Assembly: GCA_965228975.1 (NCBI GenBank) | Contig: OZ245851.1 | Location: 1,364,001-1,428,000, forward strand | DNA: 64,000 bases | Source: JAJFJD01 sp965228975 | GTDB taxonomy: Bacteria > Pseudomonadota > Alphaproteobacteria > UBA8366 | Direction of reading: 5' to 3' | Shown: in pieces, positions 43,612 to 52,318 of the stretch | Layout of the letters: every line of letters starts with the position of its first letter | Numbering within the stretch: position 1 is the first letter of the stretch | The notes under the pieces: generated by a model | Databases searched by the model: none | The model's input: only the letters and a program-made list of their open reading frames with translations | Told to the model about the DNA's origin: nothing | Position numbers and translations under genes: made by a program

Positions 43612-44122
43612 CGGTGTCGCGCGGCCGCGACGGGTTCCGGGAAGGCGGGATGTTCTTTTTTGCCCAGACGCCGCCGACCATGATCAGCGCCCAGCAGGCG
43701 GCCGCGATTCCGCTCAACTCGAAAATCGGTAGATCGGGCTGAGGTCCGCGCTGCATCGTTGCGAAGAGAGCGACCGTCGCCCCGATCGCAGCGGCCCCGA
43801 AGAAACAGGCAAGCGGCTTGTACAACAACTTCGCCAGTGTGTTCGGTTGAAGGGCCCATACTGATTGCCCGATACGATTCGATCCCCAAACCGTACCAAG
43901 GGTGATGGTTGTCACGAGCGCGACGACGACAGCAACGATAAGTGTTGCGGAGGCAATGCGCAGGAAACCGATCAGGATGACAATCAAGGCTGTCGCCATC
44001 GCGATGGAGAGCGCCCGTTTATGAGAGGCGCCGATGACGCGCCAATACAACGCGATCCAGACGCCCGAAAAGACGATGACCACCCCAGGAAGAATCCCGG
44101 CTGCCAGTTCGACAATCACCAT
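43568..44122 (-). CDS. predicted small membrane protein
   Basis: 184 aa with five hydrophobic stretches (about 4-27, 37-57, 60-79, 102-122, 133-153) followed by a basic tail of about 25 residues. No family recognised. The ATG at 44122 has no visible Shine-Dalgarno, so the start is unsure. Overlap of 44 bases with the end of the convergent MDR gene could mean the last codons are not all used. The five hydrophobic segments and the open frame through the gap between the MDR and ATP-grasp genes support a real gene. It lies 79 bases downstream of the ATP-grasp gene stop and may be in its transcript. Confidence 0.5.
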   Translation of the reverse strand: MVIVELAAGILPGVVIVFSGVWIALYWRVIGASHKRALSIAMATALIVILIGFLRIASATLIVAVVVALVTTITLGTVWGSNRIGQSVWALQPNTLAKLLYKPLACFFGAAAIGATVALFATMQRGPQPDLPIFELSGIAAACWALIMVGGVWAKKNIPPSRNPSRPRDTANRYGQSPYRKFPG

Positions 44123-44201
44123 GCCGGCATGTTCGGTCGTTTCTTCATTTGCCGATCATACAGGTTTTCGTCGGCTTGTTCCTGCTGGTTTTGGTGCAGC
44201 T

Positions 44202-45284
44202 TCAAGAGGTGGCCGCCGGTGACCCATCTCTTAGTTTTTCCCAACCTAGTCCCCGAAAACAAGGCCCGGTCGTCGATTCCGAGAATTTGATTCCCGGATG
44301 GTCGGCGTTCCACTCGATGATCTTGACTTTTTCGTCCCGGTCGATGGCGATATCCCAGCCGATAATCGCGAATTGTGGAATCCGCGCGTGCAGCCCGACA
44401 CAGGTCGCCACGGCCTCGGAGAATTTGGGTATGCATCTATTCTCGAATGCAACACCGGTGTCCGGATGGGTCGTATACGAACGCCAGTCCTGGGTGTAGC
44501 CGGTAGCGTCCAGGTCGCCATCGTCGCTCACGATGGCGGTCTGCAGTGAATTCTCCGCCTGGATCCAGGCCGTATCGCTCCGGCCAAGGCGCAGGTAGGC
44601 AGCCCGGCGGCTGATTGATCCGTCGGTTTCCCGGACGGTGGTGATCCGGATCGTCGCGACCGACCCCGATATGATTTCATCGAAGAAGGGATGTTGTTCG
44701 ATAGGGGCCTGAACGACGCAATTTTCGATGCTGCGGCAGAAATCGTCATTCAGGGCATCGCAAGAAAGGCGTTGCACACCGATACCCCGGCACGAATCGT
44801 CCTGCTTGACGAACACGTCCTCCTGTCCGCTCGGTAAAAAGTCCCGGATTTCGCGCACGTCGATGACGGACATCGTCCGGTCGTAGCAGACGCCCTCGAT
44901 GAAATAGGCGATGTCCGGTAGGGCGTCCGATTGCAGCACGACATTGCTGAACGTCTTGTAGTCGGGAACGAAGCGAAGGTCTCCATTGACGGCGGGGATG
45001 ACGATCCGGCCGAAATAGTTGTCTGGTATCCAGCCTTCCCGGAATTGGCCGCTAATTAACGTGTACACATAGAGCCAAGGCGCAAATCGTATCGATCCGA
45101 AGACCGACCTGGCATAGTCGTCCGCCTGCGCGCGCATCGCCTTGGTCAATCGGCGCCTGGAATGTCCTTCTATAGCTCCAACGGCCTCCATTGCCTCGGC
45201 CCGATGCCGCATATCGAAAAAGCGGCCGCGCACGGACGCGACCGTTTGCTCGCCGAGGGTCTTGATGACATCTCTGATCGCCAT
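44202..45284 (-). CDS. sugar-transfer-associated ATP-grasp family protein (copy A)
   Basis: 360 aa from ATG 45284. Nucleotide-binding and metal motifs: DVFVKQDDSCRGIGVQRL (lid), VVQAPIEQHPFFDEI, SVATIRITTVRETDG, and GWDIAIDRDEKVKIIEWNADHPGIK, where Asp and Glu/Asn residues would hold Mg-ATP. This order is typical of the ATPgrasp_ST group found beside polysaccharide and amino-acid ligation genes. The gene is a gapless tandem copy of 45521-46603, identical by eye at roughly two-thirds of positions. It also shares an upstream block (near 45359). It probably forms a carboxylate-amine bond; substrates unknown. Confidence 0.78.
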   Translation of the reverse strand: MAIRDVIKTLGEQTVASVRGRFFDMRHRAEAMEAVGAIEGHSRRRLTKAMRAQADDYARSVFGSIRFAPWLYVYTLISGQFREGWIPDNYFGRIVIPAVNGDLRFVPDYKTFSNVVLQSDALPDIAYFIEGVCYDRTMSVIDVREIRDFLPSGQEDVFVKQDDSCRGIGVQRLSCDALNDDFCRSIENCVVQAPIEQHPFFDEIISGSVATIRITTVRETDGSISRRAAYLRLGRSDTAWIQAENSLQTAIVSDDGDLDATGYTQDWRSYTTHPDTGVAFENRCIPKFSEAVATCVGLHARIPQFAIIGWDIAIDRDEKVKIIEWNADHPGIKFSESTTGPCFRGLGWEKLRDGSPAATS

Positions 45285-45358
45285 GATCGTATCTCGGCGG
45301 AAAGTTGAGAGGAGTGGTAGGCTGGTATGAGCGAACGCGAATAACCTAATTGGCCATT

Positions 45359-45380
45359 GTGAACAAAGTATTAGCGAACG
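45359..45380. repeat. block upstream of ATP-grasp copy A shared with copy B
   Basis: GTGAACAAAGTATTAGCGAAC starts 75 bases before the copy A start. A similar GTGAATAAAGCGTTATC block starts 72 bases before copy B (46675). Conserved position relative to both genes suggests duplicated control DNA. Confidence 0.5.
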
Positions 45381-45520
45381 ATCCTCGGTCAAGGTGTCAC
45401 GGTACTTTGAGGGGGGATATGTCGTCCCGGGCGCTTGATCGCGCAACCCGGTTTCGCAGGCTTAGCCGGACGGCAACGGCGGTGGTTCCTCGAAACCGTC
45501 CCGCCGTTGGCGCCGCCGAG

Positions 45521-46603
45521 CTACAGCGTCGGCGGCATTGGCGTATCTTGGAGCTTTTCCCAACCCAAACCCTTGAAACAGGGTCCTATCGTCGGTTCTG
45601 CCAGTTTGATACCCGGATGGTCGATATTCCATTCCATGATCTTGACCTTTTCATCCCGGTCGATAGTGACATCCCAGCCGATCATGCCGAAATGCGGCAC
45701 TTTGGAGTGCAGGTCGACGCAAGTCGCCACAGCATCCGCGATCTTGGGAACGCGTTTGTTTTCGAAGGGGACGCCGCTGTCTGGATGGGTTGTGCGGGAA
45801 AGAAAGTCCTGGTCGTAACCGATCGGATCCAAATCGCCTTCGTCGTTGACGATTGAGATCTGCAACGAGCTGTCTGCTTTTATCCAGGCGGCATCGCCGT
45901 GGCCAAACCGAAGATAGGCGATCCGCTTGCCGAATGAGCCGTCGGGCTCGCGGACGGTGTTGATCCGGATCGTCGCAACGGAATTCGTGGTGAATTCATC
46001 GAAAAAGGGATGTTGTTCGATGGGGGATTGAAGGACGCAATTCCCGAAGCCGCGGAAGAACTCGTCGTTCAGGGCATCAGAGGAAATTCGCTGCACGCCG
46101 ATTCCCCGGAGAGAATCATCCTGCTTGGCGAATACATCGCCTTGACCTGCCGGTAAGAGGTCCCGGATTTGGCGCGCATCGATCGGGGTCATCTGCCGAT
46201 CATAAACCGCGCCTTCAATGTAGTAGGCGATGTCCGGAAGCGCGTCGGTCCCCAAGACGATATTGGTGAATGTCTTGTAGTCGGCGACGAAACGCAAAGG
46301 ACCGTTCACGGCGGGCATGACGATCCGTCCGAGATAGTTGTCGGGAATCCAACCTTCCACGAAGCTGCCGTGGATCATCGTGTACACGTAGAGCCAGGGT
46401 GCAAATCGCGTCGATCCGAATACCGACCGTGCATAATCGTCCGCTTGCCGCCGCATCGCCGTGCTTAAACGGCGGCCCATATGCTGTTCGATCTTCCGAA
46501 GGGTCTCCAATGCGTCCGACCGGTGCCGCGCATCGTAGAAACGGGTGCGAATGGACGTGATGGTCCACGCCCCAACGGTTTTGATGATGTCCCTCGTTGC
46601 CAT
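45521..46603 (-). CDS. sugar-transfer-associated ATP-grasp family protein (copy B)
   Basis: 360 aa, the same length and domain order as copy A with no gaps when aligned: DVFAKQDDSLRGIGVQRI, VLQSPIEQHPFFDEF, SVATIRINTVREPDG, and GWDVTIDRDEKVKIMEWNIDHPGIK. N-terminal ~100 residues (RQADDYARSVFGSTRFAPWLYVY) also match copy A and are rich in aromatic residues. Its upstream region begins with a block like that of copy A. It is the upstream member of the tandem pair. A recent duplication with both copies retained implies selection for two substrates or dose; no nearby gene reveals the acceptor. Confidence 0.78.
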   Translation of the reverse strand: MATRDIIKTVGAWTITSIRTRFYDARHRSDALETLRKIEQHMGRRLSTAMRRQADDYARSVFGSTRFAPWLYVYTMIHGSFVEGWIPDNYLGRIVMPAVNGPLRFVADYKTFTNIVLGTDALPDIAYYIEGAVYDRQMTPIDARQIRDLLPAGQGDVFAKQDDSLRGIGVQRISSDALNDEFFRGFGNCVLQSPIEQHPFFDEFTTNSVATIRINTVREPDGSFGKRIAYLRFGHGDAAWIKADSSLQISIVNDEGDLDPIGYDQDFLSRTTHPDSGVPFENKRVPKIADAVATCVDLHSKVPHFGMIGWDVTIDRDEKVKIMEWNIDHPGIKLAEPTIGPCFKGLGWEKLQDTPMPPTL

Positions 46604-46674
46604 GATCTTGTCCCGGTATCAGGCCAATCGACTGTGTGAAGGTGTGAGTGCGCGCGGTAGGCTATTACCGTTTG

Positions 46675-46696
46675 GTGAATAAAGCGTTATCAGACA
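46675..46696. repeat. block upstream of ATP-grasp copy B matching copy A
   Basis: GTGAATAAAGCGTTATCAGAC, partner of the block at 45359-45380; 72 bases before the copy B start. The rest of the two upstream regions has diverged apart from gatc-t-tc-cgg next to each start codon. Confidence 0.5.
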
Positions 46697-46801
46697 ACCG
46701 TGGGTATATGCCGGTTCATTGGGTCAGGAATTTGTCGTCTAGGCCGGTTGGTGGCAGACTCCCGTATTCCAGGAGTAACCGGAGAGGATCGGAGAAACGC
46801 C

Positions 46802-47653
46802 ATGGCCTATTCGCATATCGAGGTCCAACCCATCTCGGGAAGCTGTGGCGCGGAAATCCACGGCGTCGACCTGTCGCGGCCGCTCGGCAATGCGGCCTTT
46901 TCGGAAATTCATGACGCCTTCGTCGAGCATCAGGTGGTGTTCTTCCGTGACCAGGAGCTGACCGAGGACCAGCACAAGGATTTCGGCCGGCGTTTCGGCA
47001 CGCTTAACATCCATCCGCGGTATGTGCCGTTGGAAGGGCATCCGGAGATTTTTCCGATCCGCAAGGACCCGGAACACAAGCGGATCGTCGGCGAGAGCTG
47101 GCATCATGACCTGACGCACCTGCCCGAGCCGCCGATGGGCTCGATTCTCTACGCATTGGAAGTCCCGCCGGTCGGCGGCGATACGATGTTTGCGAGCCAA
47201 TATGACGCTTACGAGAGCCTGTCGGATGGGATGAAGGAGTTGCTCTGCGGGCTGACCGGCGTGCACGACAACCGCATCCAGTCGCCGAAGGTGTCCGCCG
47301 GGCGCAACGAGGAACGCACGAGCAAACTGCGCGAGGACGCGAGCGAGGAAGAGGAGCCGGAATGCGAGCATCCGGTGGTCATCACTCATCCGGAAAGTGG
47401 CCGCAAGGCGCTCTACGTCAACCGCGTACGGACGCACCGCTTCAAGGGCATGACCGAGGAGGAGAGCAAGCCGCTGCTCGAATTCCTGTTCGACCACTCG
47501 CACCGGCCGGAATTCACCTGCCGTTTCCGCTGGGAGAAGGGCTCCATTGCGTTTTGGGACAACCGCTGCGTCATGCACAAGGCGCTGAACGACTACCCCG
47601 GTTACAAACGCTACATGAACCGCGTCACGGTGAACGGCGCGCGGCCGGTTTAG
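46802..47653 (+). CDS. TauD/TfdA family dioxygenase with acidic insertion
   Basis: 283 aa from ATG 46802, preceded by CGGAGAAACGCC. Ligands His101 and Asp103 (SWHHDLTH) and His259 (CVMHKALNDY); Arg274. Between residues ~165 and 185 an extra charged stretch (about KLREDASEEEEPE) extends the loop that in TauD covers the active site; it is absent from the paralogues at 41811 and 60458. The long N-terminal frame upstream (to 46700) lacks a start signal. Divergent from ATP-grasp copy B. Substrate unknown. Confidence 0.92.
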   Translation: MAYSHIEVQPISGSCGAEIHGVDLSRPLGNAAFSEIHDAFVEHQVVFFRDQELTEDQHKDFGRRFGTLNIHPRYVPLEGHPEIFPIRKDPEHKRIVGESWHHDLTHLPEPPMGSILYALEVPPVGGDTMFASQYDAYESLSDGMKELLCGLTGVHDNRIQSPKVSAGRNEERTSKLREDASEEEEPECEHPVVITHPESGRKALYVNRVRTHRFKGMTEEESKPLLEFLFDHSHRPEFTCRFRWEKGSIAFWDNRCVMHKALNDYPGYKRYMNRVTVNGARPV

Positions 47654-47660
47654 GCGTCTG

Positions 47661-49388
47661 CTACCACCCCATGGCGCGGGACGGGCGGCGCGGGTCGGCG
47701 CCGCCGCTGAGGATGCCGGTCTCCAGGTCGTGCGCGACCAGGCAGACTCCGGCGGTCTTCCACGTCATGTCGTCCAGGCGTTCCACCGTGTGGCCCTTGT
47801 CGGCCAGCGCGTTGCCGGTCTTGGTGTCGATCCGGCCCTCGATGGTCAGGCGGCCCGGATAGGCGGTGTGCGGCGCGAAGGTGTCCGGCTGGCTGTGGGT
47901 GATGAAGCGGGGCGCTTCGGCGGCTTCTTGGGCGTCCATGCCGAACAGTTCCCGGTTCAGCAGCACCTGCAGAACCGCCTGGCATTGCGTATCGCCGCCG
48001 GGCGTTCCGATCGGCATGACCAGTTTGCCGTCGCGCATCGCCAGCGCCGGATTCGGCGTCAGGCGCGGCCGCTTGCCGGGGGCGACGGACGACGCATGTC
48101 CCGGCACGGCCCAGGACTGCGAGCCGCGTGAGGACGGGCAGAGGCCGGTGCCCGGGATGACCGGCGATTCCCAGGTCACGTCCGACGGGTTCGACGAGAA
48201 GACGTTGCCGTCCTTGTCGACCGCGCAGACATAGGAGGTGTCGCCCGGCATCGGCGGACTTTCCTGCGACAGATGCTGCGCCGTCATCCAGGCGGGGCCG
48301 GGGTCGTTGCCGAAGTCGCCGGCGGGCGGCATCTCGGGCCAGGCCGTGTCCGGGCGGATCATCGACCGGCGCTCCGCGTTGTAGGCGTCGGACAGCAGGC
48401 GTTCCAGCGGCACGTCCACGAAATTCGGATCGCCGTAATAGCGTTCCCGGTCGGCCAGGGCTAGTTTCATCGCTTCGGCGACCACATGGATGTATTCGAC
48501 GCTGTTATGGCCCATGGATTTCAGGTCGAAGCCGTCGAGCAGAGCCAGCATCTGCTGCATCACCGGCCCTTGGCACCAGGGGCCGCAGGTGTAGATGTCG
48601 ATCGGTTCGCCGCAGCCGTTGAAGGTGCGCTTGACCGGCGGTTCGATGGTCGACTGAAAGCTGTTCAGGTCTTCCTCGGCGAGCAACCCGTCGTTTTCCC
48701 GGTGGTAGCGCAGGATCGCCTGGCCGATATCGCCGGAGTAGACCGCGTCGCGTGCGGCCTTCAGCCCCGCCGAGCGGCCATTCTTCGCCGCCGCCGCTTC
48801 CTCGTCCGCCATGAACTGGAGCGAGCGGGCGAGGTCGGCCTGCACGAAACGTTCGCCCGGCTGCGGCGCGCGCCCGTTCGGCAGGTAGATTGCCTCGTTT
48901 TCGGGCCACTTCCGGTAGTTGTCCTCGTAGGCCTCGATATAGGCGGTCATCATCCGGTGCATCGCGAAACCGTCGCGGGCGTAGCGAATCGCCGCCGCCG
49001 CCACCTCGCCGAAGGACATGGTGCCGAAACGCTCGAGCGCCATGATATTGGCGTCGGGGGCCGCGGGCACCACCGTGCGGCGCAGGCCAAGCGGGATTTC
49101 GCCGTCGTGTTCGTTCAGGAAGAGATCGAGGGTCGCCGCCTTCGGCCACGGGCCGAGGCCCGTGATCGTCAGCACGTCGCGCTCCTTGGCGCGGTAGATC
49201 AGGATCGGCGCTACGCCCGCCACGTTCACCATGTCGCTTTGCAGCACCCCGAGCGCGATGTTGGCCGCTACGCCCGCGTCCACCGCGTTACCGCCCGCTT
49301 CGAGGATGTCGTAGGCGGCCTGGGTCGCCAGATAGTGTCCGGCGGCGACCATGTAACGCGTGCCGACGACGGTGGGTTGATAGGGCAT
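47661..49388 (-). CDS. gamma-glutamyltransferase family protein (copy 1)
   Basis: 575 aa from ATG 49388; the frame stays open to 49871 but the domain starts at MPYQPT. Nucleophile Thr384 in PGDTSYVCAV begins the small subunit after autoprocessing. ARFT-like N-terminal HYLATQAAYDILEAGGNAVDAGVAA is typical. The usual GIGGG loop of the family reads VNVAGVAPIL, and there is no signal peptide, so the enzyme should be cytoplasmic. Canonical GGTs are exported. Paralogue of the gene at 52319. Substrate may be a gamma-glutamyl or acyl conjugate of an imported compound. It follows the P-type ATPase gene on the same strand. Confidence 0.88.
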   Translation of the reverse strand: MPYQPTVVGTRYMVAAGHYLATQAAYDILEAGGNAVDAGVAANIALGVLQSDMVNVAGVAPILIYRAKERDVLTITGLGPWPKAATLDLFLNEHDGEIPLGLRRTVVPAAPDANIMALERFGTMSFGEVAAAAIRYARDGFAMHRMMTAYIEAYEDNYRKWPENEAIYLPNGRAPQPGERFVQADLARSLQFMADEEAAAAKNGRSAGLKAARDAVYSGDIGQAILRYHRENDGLLAEEDLNSFQSTIEPPVKRTFNGCGEPIDIYTCGPWCQGPVMQQMLALLDGFDLKSMGHNSVEYIHVVAEAMKLALADRERYYGDPNFVDVPLERLLSDAYNAERRSMIRPDTAWPEMPPAGDFGNDPGPAWMTAQHLSQESPPMPGDTSYVCAVDKDGNVFSSNPSDVTWESPVIPGTGLCPSSRGSQSWAVPGHASSVAPGKRPRLTPNPALAMRDGKLVMPIGTPGGDTQCQAVLQVLLNRELFGMDAQEAAEAPRFITHSQPDTFAPHTAYPGRLTIEGRIDTKTGNALADKGHTVERLDDMTWKTAGVCLVAHDLETGILSGGADPRRPSRAMGW

Positions 49389-49474
49389 GGCCGGACTCCG
49401 GTGGTTGGGGTGGTTGCGTGCAGGGCCACAGCATGGCGGCTCGATGCCTAGGCCGTCAATGCCAGGCAGGAGGA

Positions 49475-52240
49475 TCAGCCGTGGTTGCTCTTCGTACCTT
49501 CTCGATGGCGATGTTGCCCTGTCACCCTTGCGTGGAGCCATTTTTCCACTTCGAGGATGAGCAGGACGGCGGCGCCGACCGCGACGATCTGGAGTCCCTG
49601 CATCAGGCTGAGGGGCCGAACATCGAAGAAGGCTTTCATGAACGGCGCATAGGTGAACAGGAATTGCAGCGCCGTCACCACACCGACCGCGATCAACACC
49701 ACCGGGGTGCCGACGAGGCCGCGCCAGGTGATCGACGGCGCCTTCAGGTAGCGGACGCTGAACAGATAGAAGATCTCCAGGACCACCAGCGTGTTGACCG
49801 CGATCGTTCGGGCTTCCTCGATGCTGGCGCCCTGGACCGTTGCCAGGATGAATTTGCCGAAGATCGCGCACATGAAGAGGACGGAGACAAAAACGGTCCG
49901 CCAGATCAAGAATCCGGAGAAGATGGGCGCGTCCGCGGAGCGGGGCGGGCGGCGCATGACATCCGGTTCGCTCGGCTCGAAGGCCAACGCCAACGCCAGA
50001 GTCACCGCCGTGACCATGTTGACCCAGAGGATTTGCAGCGGCGTGATCGGCAAGGTGAATCCGAGCAGGATCGCGGCGATAAGGACGAGCGCTTCGCCGC
50101 CGTTGGTTGGCAGGATGAACAGGATCGCCTTTTTCAGGTTGTCGTAGACGGTCCGCCCGGCACGCACAGCCTCCGCGATGGCCGCGAAGTTGTCGTCCGC
50201 GAGCACCATCTCGGACGCTTCCTTGGCCGCCTCGCTGCCTTTTTGGCCCATCGCGATGCCGACATCGGCGCGTTTGAGCGCCGGGGCGTCGTTCACGCCG
50301 TCGCCTGTCATCGCCACAACCGCCCCCTCGGCCTGAAGCGCGGTCACCAGCCGCAACTTATGCGCCGGACTGGTGCGGGCAAAGACAGCGGTGTCCTGGA
50401 CGCGGACACGCAGCGTTTCATCGTCCAGGGCGTCGAGGTCGTGACCGGTTAGCACCATCTCCGGGTTTCCCAAACCCAACTGGCGCGCAATGGCCATTGC
50501 CGTGCCACTGTGGTCGCCGGTGATCATCTTGACCTGGATGCCGGCGGCCTGGCATTCCGCGACGGCGGTGATGGCCTCCTCGCGCGGCGGGTCGATCAGG
50601 CCGAACAGGCCGAGAAAGGTAAGCCCGCTTTCGACATCGTCGAAATGCAGGCTCGACTGCGCCGCGTCCGTCTCCTTCATGGCGACGGCGAGTATCCGTT
50701 GCCCCCGCGAGGCGATTTCCCCCGCCTGGCGGTGCCAATAGTCCGGGTCGAGCGGCACGTCATCGTCGTCGAATCCGCGTTGTTGGACGCACATGCGGAG
50801 GATGCGCTCCGGCGCGCCCTTGATGAAGATCGCGCCGTTTCCCGCGTGGTCATGGTTCAGACTGGCCATGAACTGGTGTTCGGAGTCGAATGGGATGGCG
50901 TCGTTACGGGGCCAGGACCGGCGTTCGAACTCGTAGTCGAGTCCGGCCTTGGCAGCGGCCGCCAGCAATGCGCCTTCCATTGGGTCGCCTTCGACCACCC
51001 ATTCGCCGTCGGTTTCGTGCAGGCCGGCGTCGCTACACAGGAGGGCTGCCCTGCTTATCTCGGCGAGCAGTGGGTATTCGCCGGCGTCGGTGTCGCGTCC
51101 GTCCAGCGTGAAGCCGCCCCGTGGCGCGTACCCGGCGCCGCCGACCGTGAAAAGGCGCCGGGCGGTCGCGATCGAGGCGACGGTCATTTCGTTGCGCGTC
51201 AGTGTGCCCGTCTTGTCGGAGCAGATGACCGAGACCGACCCCAAAGTCTCGATGGCAGGGAGACGGCGGACGATGGCGTTTCGGCTGGCCATGCCTTGCA
51301 CGCCGATGGCCAGGGTGATGGTCAGGATGGCGGGCAACCCTTCCGGAATGGCCGCGACCGACAGGCCGACAACCGCCATGAAAATCTCCGAGAACCCGAA
51401 GTCGCGGACCAGAAGTCCGAAGGCGAGCACAAGGGCCGCGATCGCGAGGATGGCCGCGGTCAGCCATTTGGCGAAGATGCCCATCTGCCGCAGGAGCGGC
51501 GTCTGCAGGGTGGTAACCTGGGACAGCATGCCGCTGATCCGGCCGATCTCGGTGCCTGTGCCGGTGGCGACAACGGCGCCTTTCGCTTGCCCATAGGTCA
51601 CCAGCGTTCCGCTGAAGACCATCGGCGTTCGGTCACCGAGCGGTGTATCCGCGCCCACCGGCGGCTCGGATTTTTCCACGGGCACCGACTCTCCGGTGAG
51701 GATCGACTCGTCGATCTTGAGCCCTTTGATCTCGAACAACCGGATATCGGCGGGGACGCGGTCGCCCGCTTCGAGCATTACGATATCGCCTGGGACAACG
51801 TCGTCGCCGGGGATCGAGTTTCGATGGCCGCTGCGAATCACGCTCGCCTTCGGCGCGAGCATTTTGCGGATCGCGTCGAGAGCCTTTTCCGCCTTTCCTT
51901 CCTGGATAAAGCCGATGACGGCGTTCACGAGGACGACGGCGAGGATAACCTGCGTATCGATCCAATGGCCGAGCAGGGCGGTGACGCCGGCGGCGGCGAG
52001 CAGCACGTAGATCAGGACGTCGTTGAACTGGATCAGAAATCGTAGGATCGGACCGCGCCGTTTCGGCGGCGGCAACCGATTTGGGCCGGTCTCGGCGAGA
52101 CGGCGGCGCGCGTCTTCCTCGGACAGCCCATCCGGACCGCTCTCAAGCGCCGAAACAACGTCCTTGGACGGAAGCGTGTGCCAATCCCGACGGCCGGCTG
52201 GCCCGTCTAGCGACGGGCTATCGGCCTCGGTCTTCTTCAT
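49475..52240 (-). CDS. P-type cation-transporting ATPase (P2-like)
   Basis: 921 aa. Cation ATPase N-terminal domain (~20-80), TGES 182-185, PEGLP 299-303, phosphorylated Asp342 in SDKTGTLTRN, and the MTGDGVNDAPALKRADVGIAMG hinge near 650. Ten membrane segments are expected. In the sixth, the canonical Ca2+-site Asp of SERCA (NLVTD) is Ala here (NMVTAVTLAL), so classical two-Ca2+ transport is doubtful. Similar chains are common in bacteria with unknown cation. It lies between two GGT genes on the same strand. It exports or imports a cation at the cost of ATP; specificity unassigned. Confidence 0.9.
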   Translation of the reverse strand: MKKTEADSPSLDGPAGRRDWHTLPSKDVVSALESGPDGLSEEDARRRLAETGPNRLPPPKRRGPILRFLIQFNDVLIYVLLAAAGVTALLGHWIDTQVILAVVLVNAVIGFIQEGKAEKALDAIRKMLAPKASVIRSGHRNSIPGDDVVPGDIVMLEAGDRVPADIRLFEIKGLKIDESILTGESVPVEKSEPPVGADTPLGDRTPMVFSGTLVTYGQAKGAVVATGTGTEIGRISGMLSQVTTLQTPLLRQMGIFAKWLTAAILAIAALVLAFGLLVRDFGFSEIFMAVVGLSVAAIPEGLPAILTITLAIGVQGMASRNAIVRRLPAIETLGSVSVICSDKTGTLTRNEMTVASIATARRLFTVGGAGYAPRGGFTLDGRDTDAGEYPLLAEISRAALLCSDAGLHETDGEWVVEGDPMEGALLAAAAKAGLDYEFERRSWPRNDAIPFDSEHQFMASLNHDHAGNGAIFIKGAPERILRMCVQQRGFDDDDVPLDPDYWHRQAGEIASRGQRILAVAMKETDAAQSSLHFDDVESGLTFLGLFGLIDPPREEAITAVAECQAAGIQVKMITGDHSGTAMAIARQLGLGNPEMVLTGHDLDALDDETLRVRVQDTAVFARTSPAHKLRLVTALQAEGAVVAMTGDGVNDAPALKRADVGIAMGQKGSEAAKEASEMVLADDNFAAIAEAVRAGRTVYDNLKKAILFILPTNGGEALVLIAAILLGFTLPITPLQILWVNMVTAVTLALALAFEPSEPDVMRRPPRSADAPIFSGFLIWRTVFVSVLFMCAIFGKFILATVQGASIEEARTIAVNTLVVLEIFYLFSVRYLKAPSITWRGLVGTPVVLIAVGVVTALQFLFTYAPFMKAFFDVRPLSLMQGLQIVAVGAAVLLILEVEKWLHARVTGQHRHREGTKSNHG

Positions 52241-52318
52241 CCCGCCACTCCCTCATGTCCGCCTCGCAAGGATCCATGGACATATGTGGGGTGGCGGTGC
52301 CGTCGGCGAAAGGCTTGC

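Noticed and set aside
47661..49871. Extended GGT frame up to 49871 as a possible N-terminal addition
   Set aside because: The extension is antisense-like sequence over the ATPase gene end and has no start signal; MPYQPT at 49388 matches copy 2.
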